DNA of 64,000 bases, from the NCBI GenBank assembly GCA_015146655.1, contig VKHL01000078.1, positions 65,454-129,453 of the forward strand, read 5' to 3'. The notes below the pieces were generated by a model, which did not search any database, was not told the DNA's origin, and saw nothing but the letters and a program-made list of their open reading frames with translations. This document shows, one piece after another, positions 39,576 to 52,109 of the stretch. Numbering within the stretch: position 1 is the first letter of the stretch; each line of letters starts with the position of its first letter. The DNA comes from Ochromonas danica. Lineage: Eukaryota; Sar; Chrysophyceae; Chromulinales; Chromulinaceae. Position numbers and translations under genes: made by a program.

Positions 39576-42140
39576 TTAGAAGACAGTCTTTGGACCAGGA
39601 GACACGACTTGTAACTACACGCACACATAGGCACAATGAGAAACACTCATATAGGTGATGGGACGGGGTGATTGATTTACCTTTCTATCAATAACTAAAG
39701 CAGAATCAATAAGATTCGAGAGACGAGCAAGTTTGTTACGAGCATCTTGTTCTTCTTCCAATAGACTCTTGAGATCACTGACATAGTCTCCTGCTACTGA
39801 AGAGAGAGCAGGATCAGTGAAGGCCATGGGATCAATACATGCACTTCTCCCTGATGATCCTGTGCCACTTTCTGAGCGAGGAATAGGAGGAGTGATGGTG
39901 GTTGAAGCGGACCAATGCTGCTCTGGTAGACCTGGTGAGTCATCCAAAGTAGCATAAAGAAGATGAGGTCCACTTGAAGCACTACCCGGCAACGAGTCGG
40001 AGAGATGGGTAAGTGATCCATTCGATGGGACAGGATCGAAAGTACCACTACGAGATGACCCCAGTGACGAGCAACTGACATTGCTTAGGGCATGATTGTC
40101 GAATAGGTTCTAGTCAATCAACACCCATCATCAACATCAGTCTCTCTCTCAAATAGTGACCATCACCATTATCATCCCCTACCTTGAGTTCAACTCTCAT
40201 TCGTTTAATACGCCTTAGACCTAATGTTTGATCATCTAAGGTGTCTTGCAAGGTCTCCAATACACGTTTTAATGTTTCTTTCAACTAAACCACCACACAC
40301 ACAAATGCACACACAGTTAGTCAGTCAGTGACATATCCAAACAATACGAACATGACATGATATGGTATGACATGATAGAGTAAAACAACGAGTGTATCAC
40401 ACAACAAGGTCCATCAGAAGGAAGTCGACAAAATGGGAATCAGCACAGGTAGGTAAAGAACTATTGCTCTGTACGTACACAGTCAGATAGAAAAAGTAGA
40501 TAGTAGAGGGTATCATCAACTGGACCAGGCCACTCATCATCGCATAACAATAACACCATAATAACCACCATCATATCATTGCCTATTATCACATTAAAAA
40601 TTACCTTTTTACACTTTTGAATTCTTTGACATATTTCAGCTTGATCAGCATCTTCACAATCCATATCAAGATTAGTAATAGTAAGAGAGGGATCATCAGG
40701 AAAACGCTTTAACAATGATGATAGACGATCTTGATTGATCACACTATTACTACCACTTCCTACTCCTGCCACAGAAATGGGATGAGGAATGAGTGGAGGA
40801 TGACTTTGAAGATCATGTAAAGTGTTATACTTCTTATCAGCAGAGGGAATGATTAAGGTTGTAGGTGTTGACCATGCGCTCTTCAGCAGTGCAGAGGCTC
40901 CACTAGCAGAACGTGTTCGTCCTTTACATTCTGCTACACCTTGTTGACATGTCTGCTGAGGTTGATTTAACAAAGACTGTACTGGCACAGCACAGTGTTG
41001 TAAAGACTTTCTCTTGGATTCTGCACCTCCCCAAACTACTTCATCATCAACTACTTCATCTCTCAAGCATCTTGGTTTCATAGGTGAACACTTCTCACTA
41101 CTGCTTTTCACTGCAGGCTCCATTGGCTTTTTGAGAGAGGTAGAAGTAGGAGAACGACGACCACTAGAAGAAGAACCACTACTATTACTCTTCGTAGGAG
41201 TGGAACATCGACTGCCGGGTTGACTACGTGATGATCCTCCACCATCTCCACCACCATTCGTCATCAATAGCTTTGACAAAGAGCGAGTAAAGGGAGAAGT
41301 TGCAAAATGCATTCTAGTAGGTACACCTTCTTTCACCCCTTGCCAGACGGCAGGATCACTCACAGGGACATAAGGACCGGAGCTACTACTAGCCGCAGGG
41401 GGTACAATCGGGGCAGGACTGGTAGGCAACAATCGCTTATCATGTACACAGCGAATTACATCACCATTCAGTAATGAAGGAGAACCTACAATTTCAGCAG
41501 CAATACCAGCAGATCCTGCATGACGAGGTGAGCCACGAGATGTAGAAGATGAAGTAGAGAGACGAGGGGTAGAAGATCGACGTAATATCTCTTGATTAAA
41601 GCAATAAGCTGACTTTAACTCATTGATTTCACGTACTATATCATAATCAATCTGTTTGACATCATTAATTGCTTCATCAAGGAAGTCTAAATTGCTTTGA
41701 TGAGCTGAAATCTGTCCTTGTAATTCAGTTAATAATGTCTGACCATGAGAAGCATACACTTCTTTACGTTCAGACACTTCATCTAACCATTGTTTTACTT
41801 CTTCTTCTGTATGTTTTAATTTTGGGAAGAGTGTTTCTAATAGGTTACGTATTTTATCCAATTTTCGTTTACGTTGCCAATTAATCATTTTATCTAAAAA
41901 GGTATCAAAATTGATCACATTACTTTTCGATAAACGCTTTTGTGCTTTTCGTGAGAGTTTCTCACTATCTTTCTCTAAGTTAGAGATATCAATTGACTTG
42001 CTCGTATCACTTGATCGACGAGAATCAGTCAATCCACGGGAATGAGGAGAAGAGCTACCTCTACCTCTTCCTCCTAATAGACTACCACTGCCACCCGCTT
42101 CGGAGCTGAATTTAGAGTCTGAATCATTACTTTCTGACAT
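39576..42140 (-). CDS. Ser-rich coiled-coil protein, unknown function
   Basis: Four exons (42140-40605, 40284-40183, 40109-39681, 39614-39576) all start and end on codon boundaries and give 701 residues. Residues 1-55 are Ser/Gly-rich (GSGSLLGGRGRGSSSPHSRG). Residues about 60-190 are charged and helical, with coiled-coil spacing (LDKIRNLLETLFPKLKHTEEE, then KEVYASHGQTLLTELQGQIS). The middle is low-complexity Ser/Pro. Exons 2 and 3 add a further helix (LKETLKRVLETLQDTLDDQT) and another near the end (YVSDLKSLLEEEQDARNKLA). The last exon encodes 12 residues (LQVVSPGPKTVF). The layout fits a cytoskeletal, centrosomal or kinetochore scaffold, but I recognise no family. Codon-phase agreement at all three junctions supports the model. 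Confidence 0.65.
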
Positions 42141-43283
42141 GTTTCTTCTCTCTCTCTCTCTCTCTTCTGAATAATTAACTTGCTACGGTCTGTTGTTTGT
42201 TTCTTGGTTGATTTGTTTGTTTTTCGAATTTTAATACAAGGGCATACCCCTTCTTATTCTTTGTGTTCCTAACGAATATTGAATGGTTTGAATTAATTGG
42301 TCTGTTGTTTTGGTTTGTTATGTTGGGTTAGGTAGCAGCCTGTGGTCTGTAGTCTGTCGATCAACTCTTCTCTTCTTCTTCAGTCTGTTGTTGTCAAGTG
42401 ACCAAACTTCTTCCGAATTCAGCGTTGCTAAACAAGGAAAGAGGTATGTTAACAGGTGAAGATATAATACAAAAACATTATATTGTATGTCGATCAGGAT
42501 GTCCTAAGGTTGGTTCAAATTGTTTCAGTTCTTCGACAAAGTGGCAGAGAGCAGCAACCAATTGTTGTTGTTGTTAGGAGACAATAGGAGAAGAGGAGAA
42601 TGATTAATTGATTTTTGATCAGGTTGAAGAAAGGCTCAATCCTATCCTATTCTTCCTAATGAAGAAGAAAGGGATGGAAAAAAGGAAGAAGAAGAAATAG
42701 TATTAGGAAAAGAGGAAAGTTGAATTCTGTTCTTTGTTTGATCAGCAGTGGAGGCAACCACCACCAGCAGCAACAGAGACAGACAGAGACAGAGAGGGAA
42801 CAGCGCAAGTGACAGTGACAGTGAGCAGCCACAGTGAGCAGCCACAGGCCGGTGGCAGAGGGGGAGGGAGAGAGACAGTGAAGTGAGTGTGGGTGCTGTG
42901 AGTGGGTGAACGGGTGGGTGAACACTGTGTGAGGGTGAACCCCCCTCCTCAAAACCACCACCTCTTCGGAAATTCGGATTTTCGGAGACGAAGCGATCCA
43001 GAAGGGACAGAAGAGAACTAGAAAAGAAGAGTTTTGATAGTGGGGAAGGAGACTTTTAAGTAGGAAAGACCAGAGTTTGGTCAAGTTGCATGCAATTACG
43101 AGACCGTTCGGTGTTCACTTCACCTGCAATTTGAGCTGAAAACCTTTTCTTTTGCAAGAAGGGTGAGAGGAAACTGAAAAAGGGACTAATTCAAGAATGT
43201 TGCCCCCCCCCTTCACTGTCTCTCTCTTGCATCATAAGAAATGAGAGGCTCTGACAGAATTGAATTACCCCACCAACAAGCAA
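42141..43283. promoter_or_regulatory. Divergent promoter region (coiled-coil protein / subtilase)
   Basis: The 1.1-kb gap lies between genes transcribed outward. It has (CT)n next to the left gene, a purine-rich stretch at about 42660-42720, a GTGAGTGGG-rich stretch at about 42880-42940 and a C-tract at about 43204-43212. No gene is visible. Confidence 0.5.
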
Positions 43284-45973
43284 ATGGTGATGACGGGATT
43301 GAATAGGATGATGATCATCCTAGTAGGCTGGCTATTAATAGTCATGCCAGCTACTATATGGGCTAGCGATAATGACTATTTTGATTTCTATTCCTCTGTC
43401 CTAGGAGAGAGAGTGCCCTTGACTGTGGCCTCTAATGCTGTACTGCAACAAGCTGTGGAGGTTGCCTCTGTACAAGAAGAAGAAGAAGGCGCTGTAATGG
43501 ACTTTGTGTGTGGTTCCTACCAGAGAGGGACTAATTTAGGTAATAACCCCCTACCCCACCTACCTCCTCTCTCCCTGATATACAAAGTAATATCTCTGAC
43601 TGTACAGCGAGAAGCTTCCGTCAGGATCCTTCCAGCAACACTACTATCACCCCTCTAGTAGTGGACGAAGAGCAAGACAGAATGTGTTTCCTAGCAGTCA
43701 CTCCTGCTGGCAAAGATGTGGATCCTCGCATTGACACTTCCCTCGAGACTCAGGCCCTCCTCCCCTTGTTGAAGATCCATGATAGTGCTTATGCCTTGAT
43801 TGAACGTGAGGAGGAAGCTCAGGAGTTGGATTTGGATGAAGCTGATCTAGTTGTCTCATATCGTCCTGAGGCATTCAGCTACAAGAAAGACGGTGACTTT
43901 GACTATTCTCTCATTCAAAAACACTTCGAGAGAATGGCAGAGAAGATCTCTACTTATACTTCCATCTATTACCATGACTTCTTTTGGTCTTCTCCTAAGA
44001 CTGGGAAGTTCTTGGAAAGTGTTGGTGATAGAACTGCCAATGAGCCTAACTTTCTGGCTGACGTGGTTCGTTATAAGTTGTGGAGTTATTTGGGATCATA
44101 CTATGAAGCTCTGACCAACAAAGATGGCGTACGTAGTTATGGACACTATGCCGATGTTGAGAGTGATCCTTGTAACTATGAAGCCTTCTTTCGTGGCTTG
44201 GTGTTTTCTGAGGTTGCTTCATTCTTGTCCTATTCTCTCTACTTGATCTATGCTCACAGTTTCTCTCTTGATGTGATAGTCGTCCTTGACATTCTCTACC
44301 AAGCCATTTCTCTCTGTGGAAGCAGGCGCACAACGCGATGCTTGCCTTGCCAATGTACTGGGAGCTTTTGCAAATCATCCTTCAGTGAACTTTGTTGTGA
44401 TTGAGTCAAGACCAGTTTTGCTCAACTATCGAGCTAGAAGCATTCCACAAACTGCCAAGGTGGGGTCTGATCTTGCTTCGATGCCATTCACGGCTGCAGG
44501 GTTACAAGGTGACGGACAAATCATGGCGATCTCTGATACTGGATTAGACTCGAAGAGCTGCTTCTTCTATGATCCACAAGGACAAGTTACTCCAACGGAT
44601 GTATCAAAGCCGTTCTTCGACAACAAATATCGCAAGATCATTCAGTACAGTGTGGTGGGTGGTTGTGGAGACAATGGGGATGGCGAAGGTGGGCATGGAA
44701 CCCATGTTAGCGGAATTGCTGTAGGAGCGATCTTGAATCAAGACATTACTGGAGGTGAGTGAAGTGTATTGCCCTGTTTCTTCGTTTTGTATAATTAATG
44801 ATATTCTTGTGGCATAAAATAGGTGGGAAATATGATGGCGTGGCACCTAATGCCAAGGTGGTCTTTACTGACATGGGCAAGCCCGGTGGAGGTTTGTGTG
44901 TTCCTCCGTTGTCGCAGCTCTATGGCAATGGAAAAGCTGCTGGCGCACGCATATTTTCGAATTCCTTTGGGTCTTATTTTACAGGGACAGGTTATTATGC
45001 CAATCAGGACATGGACAATTACCTCTTTAACAATATGGACACCGCCATCTTTTACGCGTCGGGTAATATTGGTAAAGTGAGTTCCATCACTCGTGAAAGT
45101 GCCGGCAAGAATGTCGTTTCAGTGGGATCCAGCGAGACCACGCTAGGAAGTTCCAATATCGCCTACATTGCTTTCTACAGCTCTCGCGGCCCGACCTATG
45201 ACAATAGGTTGAAACCAGACATTATCTCTCCGGGTGACCAATTGAATTCTGCTAAAGCCTCTGGTACTTCAAGCCAAACATGCGATACCATTCAAATGAC
45301 TGGAACTTCGATGGCTACTCCTGCTGCAGCTGGCAATGCACTTCTCTTTAGGCAATACTTCCAAGACTCTCAAGGAAAGTTCTGGACCAAGGTGTGTAGA
45401 TCGTCTTATCGGTCTTGTAGAGGTTTCAATCCTTCAGGAGTCCTTATCAAGACAGTGATGGCCCATGCAGGCTCTTCTTTGACTCTCTTCCATGGCGGCG
45501 GTGACTACGATGTTCCATTGGGTCCCGCTCCAGACTTCAATCAGGGCTTTGGTCGTTACTCCTTGTACAAAGTCCTTCCTTTGCCCAGTCAAAGTAATCA
45601 TTTCGATCTCTTTGTCGCTGATGGTGTTAATATTGGTGAGGACAGTGATATCCGCTATGCAGTACAGATCTCCTCTGGCTCTGTACCACTCAGAGTGACC
45701 ATTGGCTGGTATGATGCGGCCAATGTGCAGGGCACCACCTCGAAGGCCTTGGTGAACGATCTAGACCTCACGGTCACTTCGCCCAGTGGTCGCACCTACT
45801 ATCCCAACAACAAGGTCAGCAAAGATAGCGTGAACACCTTGGAGAGGGTCAGTGTGGAGAATCCTGGCAGTGGTGTTTGGAAAGTGAATGTTCACTGCAA
45901 TACACTTCCCTTTGCTGGCAACCAACTCTTCTCCATCGTTATTACTTCCATGGGAGCGGTCTCCTATGCTTAG
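43284..45973 (+). CDS. Secreted subtilisin-like serine protease (S8, KP-43-type)
   Basis: Four exons (43284-43539, 43608-44200, 44280-44754, 44823-45973) keep the frame across GT-AG introns of 68-79 nt and give 824 residues. A signal peptide (MIILVGWLLIVMPATIWA) starts near Met1-Met8. A propeptide-like region of about 330 residues follows. The catalytic triad is visible: Asp in ISDTGLD, His in GGHGTHVSG and Ser in GTSMATPAAAG. The oxyanion Asn lies in the YASGN region. The last 150 residues (RVTIGWYDA, LVNDLDLTV, YYPNN) form the jelly-roll domain typical of KP-43 subtilases. The enzyme should be an active endopeptidase in the secretory route or outside. The exon 2/3 acceptor (GATAG at 44279) is the least certain junction; an AG at 44300 is an alternative. 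Confidence 0.85.
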
Positions 45974-46705
45974 AAAACAGACGACATAGATCAATCAACA
46001 TGGTCAACAACAGCAACCTTCCTCCTTCGTTACACTCTTTAGACTTACTTGGACCATCTGTTCCTTTATCAAATGTCAGCAATTCAGCTGCTTGTCAATG
46101 CTGTTCCTACTATACTCTTGTAGAGGCTTTCACCTTAGTAGTTGATTTAGAAGTTAGCTAACATACATTAAAACAATCCAGGCCTATTGTGCCTCCTCTC
46201 CATTAGCTCCAGTAACCTTTCATATACCCAAATCAAAGTATGTTGTCTTTCACGCAGCGCTAGGACAGAGAGACTAACCAGACGAACTGCATGGCAGCAC
46301 ATGGTCAGTTCATATGATGATGTTTGATCGATCCTCAATACTCAGACAGGCAATATCCAAGGCAAAGTGATCTGACCACAAGTCAACCACTCATACTAAA
46401 ACAGTTAAGATCTCTAATCATTGTTCATTGTTCATCATTGGTGATAGACAACGAGAAAAAGTCATAACTGATGTCTGGATGTTGCTGTCAATGTAATTTA
46501 GTACTACTTTGCGGTGGAAGGAGGCTTAACTTATGAAGGGAATGCCCTCACTCAAATCAAATCAAATCAAATGACAATTGATGAGATGATGACACCATCA
46601 GAGGTGGTGATTTGACCTGATCAGATGATGATAAAGTATTCCTCCCTCTGACCATGATCTCTTTTGACCATTTTCTAACCTTCCTTTCTCATAATCCAAG
46701 ATAAG
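45974..46705. other. Intergenic
   Basis: No gene is visible. An AATCAAATCAAATCAAATG tandem occurs at about 46554-46572. The rest is unremarkable 3' flank of the protease gene and promoter of the next gene. Confidence 0.5.
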
Positions 46706-47457
46706 ATGCTCTTTGGAGGATGGGGTACTACCACTACTACTACCACTACTACCCTTCCTCTCACTACCTCGACCACTACCTCGTCCTCCTCCTTCAAGAG
46801 AAGACAAAGACGATCAGCTATGATGTCTTCTCAGAGGGTCTATAACTTCCATCAGAACCCTAACCAACCTTGGCAGTACTATCTTGACTCCTCAAGGGGT
46901 GAGTTTGAAGTGCTACTAGACCATCACAGAGCTACCCTCACTACCAGTCAGTCATCTTCCTCCTCTAGTGGTGGTAGTAGCAGTAGTATGAGGGAAGTTG
47001 AAGGTAGTCAAGGTAGTGGTAGTAGTACCTTGTCTGAGGCACTAGGTAAGTGAGTCCCCCTTTTACCCCCTCCCGTGGTCCCCCTTTTACCCCCCCCCCA
47101 CACACACACACTACTACCTTCTTAGAGGAGCTCTATCGACAACAACAACAAGAAGGGGATGAGACCAAGACTAGCACGTTAGAAGATGAGATGTGCTACT
47201 TCTTCTGTCCAGAGGGAATCAATCGGTTACCCTTCACATCCAAACCATTCAATCTGATCAAGTCTATGCAGAAGAGTGGGGTATACAAGTCTATCTCTCA
47301 ACTGTCCTTACAGACGTTACCTCTCACAGAAGAGAATGTGAGGAACCAGAGTAGTAGAGCACTACCTCTGTCACCACTACCTCTACCTCTATCACCACTA
47401 CCTCCACCTAGTCAACAGTCAACTAGTCGGTTAGCAGTCAGTGTAGCGGTACTACCC

Positions 47458-47494
<37 letters not shown>

Positions 47495-47745
47495 TCCCCA
47501 TACCAGCACTACCTACCACTACCTCTACCTCTACCTCTGTTACCACTACCACCACTACCTCTGCTACAGGCAAACACTTCCTTTCTCCTCAACCCCATGG
47601 ACTACTTCAACCTGCTTTAAAACGACCTCATCTTAACCCATTAGAAGCACTTCGTCGTGATATTCATGTGAAAGAGGTAGAAGACACTTCGTGTACACCT
47701 CTGAACAGTCCCAAAGAAGAGGAAATGGAGGAGGTAGAAGACTAA
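46706..47745 (+). CDS. Low-complexity Q/S/T-rich protein, unknown function
   Basis: Exons 46706-47045 and 47126-47745 join across an 80-nt GTAAGT...TTAG intron to give 319 residues. It begins MLFGGWG followed by Thr and Ser runs. A more complex core around residues 120-175 (MCYFFCPEGINRLPFTSKPF, NLIKSMQKSGVYKSISQLSL) is the part most likely to be folded. A polyglutamine run of 12, Pro/Thr stretches and an acidic end (SPKEEEMEEVED) complete it. Basic KRRQRR near residue 32 could be a nuclear signal. Such layouts are common in nuclear or RNA-associated proteins, but no family is recognised. Confidence 0.6.
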
Positions 47746-48276
47746 CACTAGCACTAGCACTACACACTTCATCATCAATCATAATCACTACAAAGACAAT
47801 GACTATAATATACCCCCCACCCCATACAGTATACTAGTAGTATAGTACAGTGTTGTATAATATGTATATGATAGGGTATACTGCTGCATGGTATGGTATA
47901 GTACTGTATAGTATACTACTGCACAGTATTGTATGGTATACTGTATGGTATACTGTAGGGTATAGTACTGTACTATTACTGTACTGTATGATATGATATG
48001 GTATGGTATACTGTATAGTGTAGTACTATATGGTATACTGTTGTATGATGATGTAGTATGGCAAGTATACTATACTGTAGTCTAGTGTGATATGGTTATA
48101 TAGTATAGTATAGTATAGTGATGATGCGATTTCATAGGGTTAGGGTTAAGGTAATAGTTACTGTAATTCTAATCCTTCTCCCTCATTCTCTCACTCTCTT
48201 CAACAACAACAACAAACTATCGTAACTATAGTACTTGTAGTAGCTGTTAGTGTTAACGTTGGTGTCACTGTTAGTG
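47746..48276. other. Tail-to-tail spacer
   Basis: It separates two convergent genes. Most of it (47820-48120) is an alternating TA/GTA tract described separately. A two-unit TTAGGG-like word (AGGGTTAGGGTTAAGG) occurs at about 48137. No gene is visible. Confidence 0.6.
47820..48120. repeat. Self-complementary TATAC/GTATA tract
   Basis: About 300 nt consist almost wholly of overlapping words such as GTATAGTA, TATACTGTA and TGGTATACTG, without a fixed period. Because GTATAC is its own reverse complement, the tract can fold on itself in many registers. It lies exactly between two convergent genes, where transcription from both sides would end. Confidence 0.7.
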
Positions 48277-49162
48277 TTAGTGTTGTAGAAGTAGTTGTTG
48301 TTCTAAGTCATCAATGCGTTGTCTTTGTCGAATAGTTTCAATCAACAAATCCTTCACAATCATTTCCAACTCATTCACACGCTTTTCTAATACTCTACTA
48401 CTACTACCGCTAGTTACACTTTCTTCTTCTGCTTCCTCTTCTTGACTAGTCACACCCCCTACTACCACTACATCATGTTGTTGTTGTTGTTTTTGTTGGT
48501 CGTCTATTATGACCTCATCATGAGATATAGAGGAGGAGGTAGAGGAGTTGGAGGGTAATGACGTCTTGTTCTTCTTCTTCTCCCAATAGTTAAAATCAAT
48601 ATTAATTAAATCTTTCAATGTAATCTGTAATACTTTCTCTTGTGATACATAATAGAAATATTGTTGATTTAATAATGTAATAGGATAATCTTGATAGTAT
48701 TCTTCTACCTCATCTTCCAGACTCATCATAGTAGTACTACTACTAGATGATGACTCATGTTGTTGTTGTTGTTGATAGACTTGACTTAGCCATTGTCTCC
48801 AAGCAGTCTTAACAATAGTTCGTTGTTGTTGTTGGAATGTTTTATACCAAACTTGTAATGTAACTTGTAAATCATCTGCATCACTGTGTAGTACAGATAG
48901 AAGAAGAAGAAGATGATGAAGGTTTTGTTTGTTAGCACATGATCGTAGTACAACGGTTACATGTACATACACACGTGTGTGTGTGTGTGTGTGTGTGTTA
49001 TATACATATGTTTGTGTGATGGTAGTACATGTAAGATACTGTACATTGTAACAGTGTATAAGTAGTAGAAGTATATGATAAGATATGGTATAGTCTATAT
49101 GACATGACAATAGTAAATGGTAGTGGTAGTACAGTGTAGTATATCACAGTGTATAGTGCACA

Positions 49163-49195
<33 letters not shown>

Positions 49196-49570
49196 TGTGT
49201 ATGTATGTGTTATAGTCTAACACATACTACTACTACCAACATATCACAATTGATACTAACCTTAATGTTAGATTAGCAAAGAAAGTTGGTAATTCTTCCC
49301 AACTTGTTAGAATAGGTCCAGGATAATCCTGCCATAGAGGATCTAATAGAGTCAATACATCAGATGGATCAGATTAGTCTCATAATACAGTATGACAGTA
49401 TGATGAGGTAGTATGAGAGAGATTACGGTTTAGGAAGTCTCGCTCAACATGTTGACTGCGTACAAGAATTGGTACTGCACCAACTTCTAAAGCCTATTAA
49501 CAAGTCAATCAATCAATTAGTATTGAGACATGGTGTAAAACAACTACCTCTCCTAACACACACATCCAGT

Positions 49571-49612
<42 letters not shown>

Positions 49613-50735
49613 CTAGTCTAACCTCATAAATACGGAAAGTCTCTGGATTATTGCCAATAGGACAAAGTGCAAAGGCAACATCTTTCATCTCCCAAATATA
49701 ATCTTCATATTTCCTTTTACCACTCTGATTCGTTACATTCATAGGATCATATGAATTAACTTGACATGGACCAATGTACCCACTACCACTACCACTACTA
49801 CTAGTAGCTAATTGATATAGTCTTTGTCGATCTATCATATGTTCTTCATCATCATCTAATGTAACTTGTCTTGTACCAACATTATAATCAATACGTCCTT
49901 TAAAATAACATAATTTACTTCTATTCGATAACTTCTGTTTAATCCATGGTTGTATTGTCTTATTCATTGAATAATCTCCTAATAGATATTGTGTATGAGG
50001 GAATCCAACAGGTACATAATGACTAGTTGATAAGAGAGGATAATAATAATAATTACGAAATACTAGATCATATTGTTGATATGCTGTAATCAGATGATTA
50101 ATATCGTTATAGACATAATCTAAATTATCTAATGAATTATTACACCATGGTCGTTCATGATTTAAATGAAATATAGCACGTGGTAATGATAATTCCAAAT
50201 TTTGGTCCACTTGAAAAAATTCAGATTGAAAATTTCGACGTAATTCTTCTAATACTTGAATACCTAAACTATATTGTCCATGTTGAATAACGATTAATAA
50301 TGTTTGTAATGGTAAATTTAAGAAGAATGGAATTAATTGATTTTCATGAAAATTTGGAAATTCAACAATTAAAAAAATTGGAGGATTTAAATTTTCATCA
50401 AAATCATTTTCTTTTGTATCAAAAAGATCTAAAATACGTCCAATATAGAGACTAAGATAAGAGTCAGTAGATAAAGAATGAGTGAGAAAGAGGATAATAG
50501 GTCGTTGTTGAAGGTGGTTTGAGTTGAAAATTGGATGAGATAGAAAAGCAGAAATTACTTGAGAATCAGTTAAATAGATGATATGATTACCTTGAGGAAA
50601 AGGAAAATGATGATCATCATTAGATTGTACAGAGGTAGTAGTAAGAGAAAGGATAATTATCAAACAATAGAGAATTATCAACAACCAAGAACAACATGAA
50701 CAAGAAGAAGAAGAAGAAGAAGAAGAACACACCAT
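48277..50735 (-). CDS. Exostosin-like (GT47) glycosyltransferase with coiled-coil C terminus
   Basis: Exon 1 (50735-49623) has a signal anchor (WLLIILYCLIIILSL) after a Ser/Cys run, then a lumenal domain. Its end, DVAFALCPIGNNPETFRIYE, is the GT47 nucleotide-sugar-binding signature. Exon 2 (49493-49427) continues it as ALEVGAVPILVRSQHVERDF. Exon 3 (about 49358-49261) gives DPLWQDYPGPILTSWEELPT. Exon 4 (48883-48277) adds about 200 residues rich in Gln and ending in a coiled coil (VLEKRVNELEMIVKDLLIET). GT47 enzymes build cell-surface polysaccharides in the Golgi; acceptor unknown. The exon 3/4 joint is clean, but the exon 2/3 joint has no AG acceptor in the needed frame, so a small sequence error, unusual splice site or defect is possible there. 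Introns contain long (GT)n/(CA)n runs. Confidence 0.7.
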
Positions 50736-51269
50736 TTCGAATATGAATGAATGATGAACAAAACCAACAACTCACTCTTCTCACTGAGAGAAATCGAATA
50801 ATTAGACTAATAACTCATACTTTTTTCCCACCGCCGATCCAATCACGGGGAGTCCTAGAAGTCCGTGTTGTAACTGACTAAAGTCGAATAAATGCAACGA
50901 AAACTCGTAGTTGGCTTCCACGTTGTGTGAATATTAATTTATATGTGTATTTCGGTTTAGTCTATAATTACAATATGAACTTCACCTCTCTGTCAACGGT
51001 ACATTCACTTTATTACCTGCAAAGTCGAGTTTTGTTGGGTATACAGTACCATAGTAGCATAGCATGTGCACACAGTGTGTATAGTGCACGCGGTGTGTTA
51101 CTACTGTAGTAGTCTATAGTTTAGAGTTTAGTAGTCAATTGTACAGTTTCAGCAATTATTATTATTATCAATAGGTAGATGAGAGAAGGTACACACACAG
51201 CTGCTACCACTACACGCACACACATACACTGGTGCTACTGTGTGTGCACCACATGGTAGTAGAGTACCA
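50736..51269. other. Spacer between two minus-strand genes
   Basis: It holds the promoter of the GT47-like gene and the 3' end of nothing on its left; the gene at 51270-52109 ends at its right edge. CACACA-rich words near 51190-51250. No gene is visible. Confidence 0.5.
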
Positions 51270-52109
51270 CTACTTGGTAGTAGTAGCAGGAGGAGGAGTA
51301 GGATAGCGTCGTTCAACCCACGATCGAATCATTAACCCAATCTGAAAGAGTATAGCTGTTCGTACTACCACAGTGAACACAGTGAACACCACAGAGTGTC
51401 TACCCGGTAGATACGTCATAGCTAACATAGGTAGGTCAAGATGAAACACTAGCAGATAGATGAATAGCATCAAGTAGATATGACCTGATAGTAACTGTAA
51501 CAGATGTAACACATCGTAACGGTAGTGGTCAAGGTAGTGGTGGCCGAGGTAGTGGTAGAGGTAGTGGTAGGTAATGACACCTAGTAATCCTAATGCTAAC
51601 GCCATCATCAACGAGGTAATAGTAGTGGTACTACCATCACCTAGTAGATCTTCACCATGATAGCTAATGACTAGCACAATAACTACCCATGAAGTTAGTA
51701 TACCTTGTACCCGATCAAACACTTCACTCGACATGACTAATCGAAAGGTATAGAAGATCGTTAATGGTAACAGAAAGACACTAGGTGTTAGAGAGAACAA
51801 GGTAGTGAACAAGGTAGTGCAGAGGTAGAGCACTACTGTAGAGAGGATGGTATCCCACGGGTGGTAGTAACCGTTGACTAATCCCATTAACACTGTGAGA
51901 CAAGTTAATATCATAGTGACTAGTGCTAGACCATAAGAGACTTTATGTAGTAGTGGAGGAGGTAGTGTGAAGGTAGTAACAGTCATATGATGGTAGCTAA
52001 TAGATAAAGTTGTCATTAGCATAGGCAGACAGACATGTTCTACCAATGAGAAGCTTGTTGACTGCTGCTGTGGTCGTTGTTGTTGTGGTTGTTGTTTAGT
52101 TGCTTTCAT
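51270..52109 (-). CDS. Polytopic membrane protein, possibly degenerate PAP2-like
   Basis: Single exon, 279 residues from ATG 52109. A Gln-rich cytosolic start is followed by about eight hydrophobic segments (for example VSYGLALVTMILTCLTVLMG, FLLPLTIFYTF, WVVIVLVISYH). Residues about 22-95 align by eye with lipid phosphatases of the sphingosine-1-phosphate phosphatase type: EH in place of the STH motif, a helix, then NGYYHPWDTILS in place of the R..G.H...D motif. The first His of the usual HHPWD is Tyr here and the K/RP motif is missing, so catalysis is doubtful. A plain membrane protein of unknown role is equally possible. A palindromic hairpin lies about 110 nt upstream of the start. Confidence 0.5.
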   Translation of the reverse strand: MKATKQQPQQQRPQQQSTSFSLVEHVCLPMLMTTLSISYHHMTVTTFTLPPPLLHKVSYGLALVTMILTCLTVLMGLVNGYYHPWDTILSTVVLYLCTTLFTTLFSLTPSVFLLPLTIFYTFRLVMSSEVFDRVQGILTSWVVIVLVISYHGEDLLGDGSTTTITSLMMALALGLLGVITYHYLYHYLGHHYLDHYRYDVLHLLQLLSGHIYLMLFIYLLVFHLDLPMLAMTYLPGRHSVVFTVFTVVVRTAILFQIGLMIRSWVERRYPTPPPATTTK

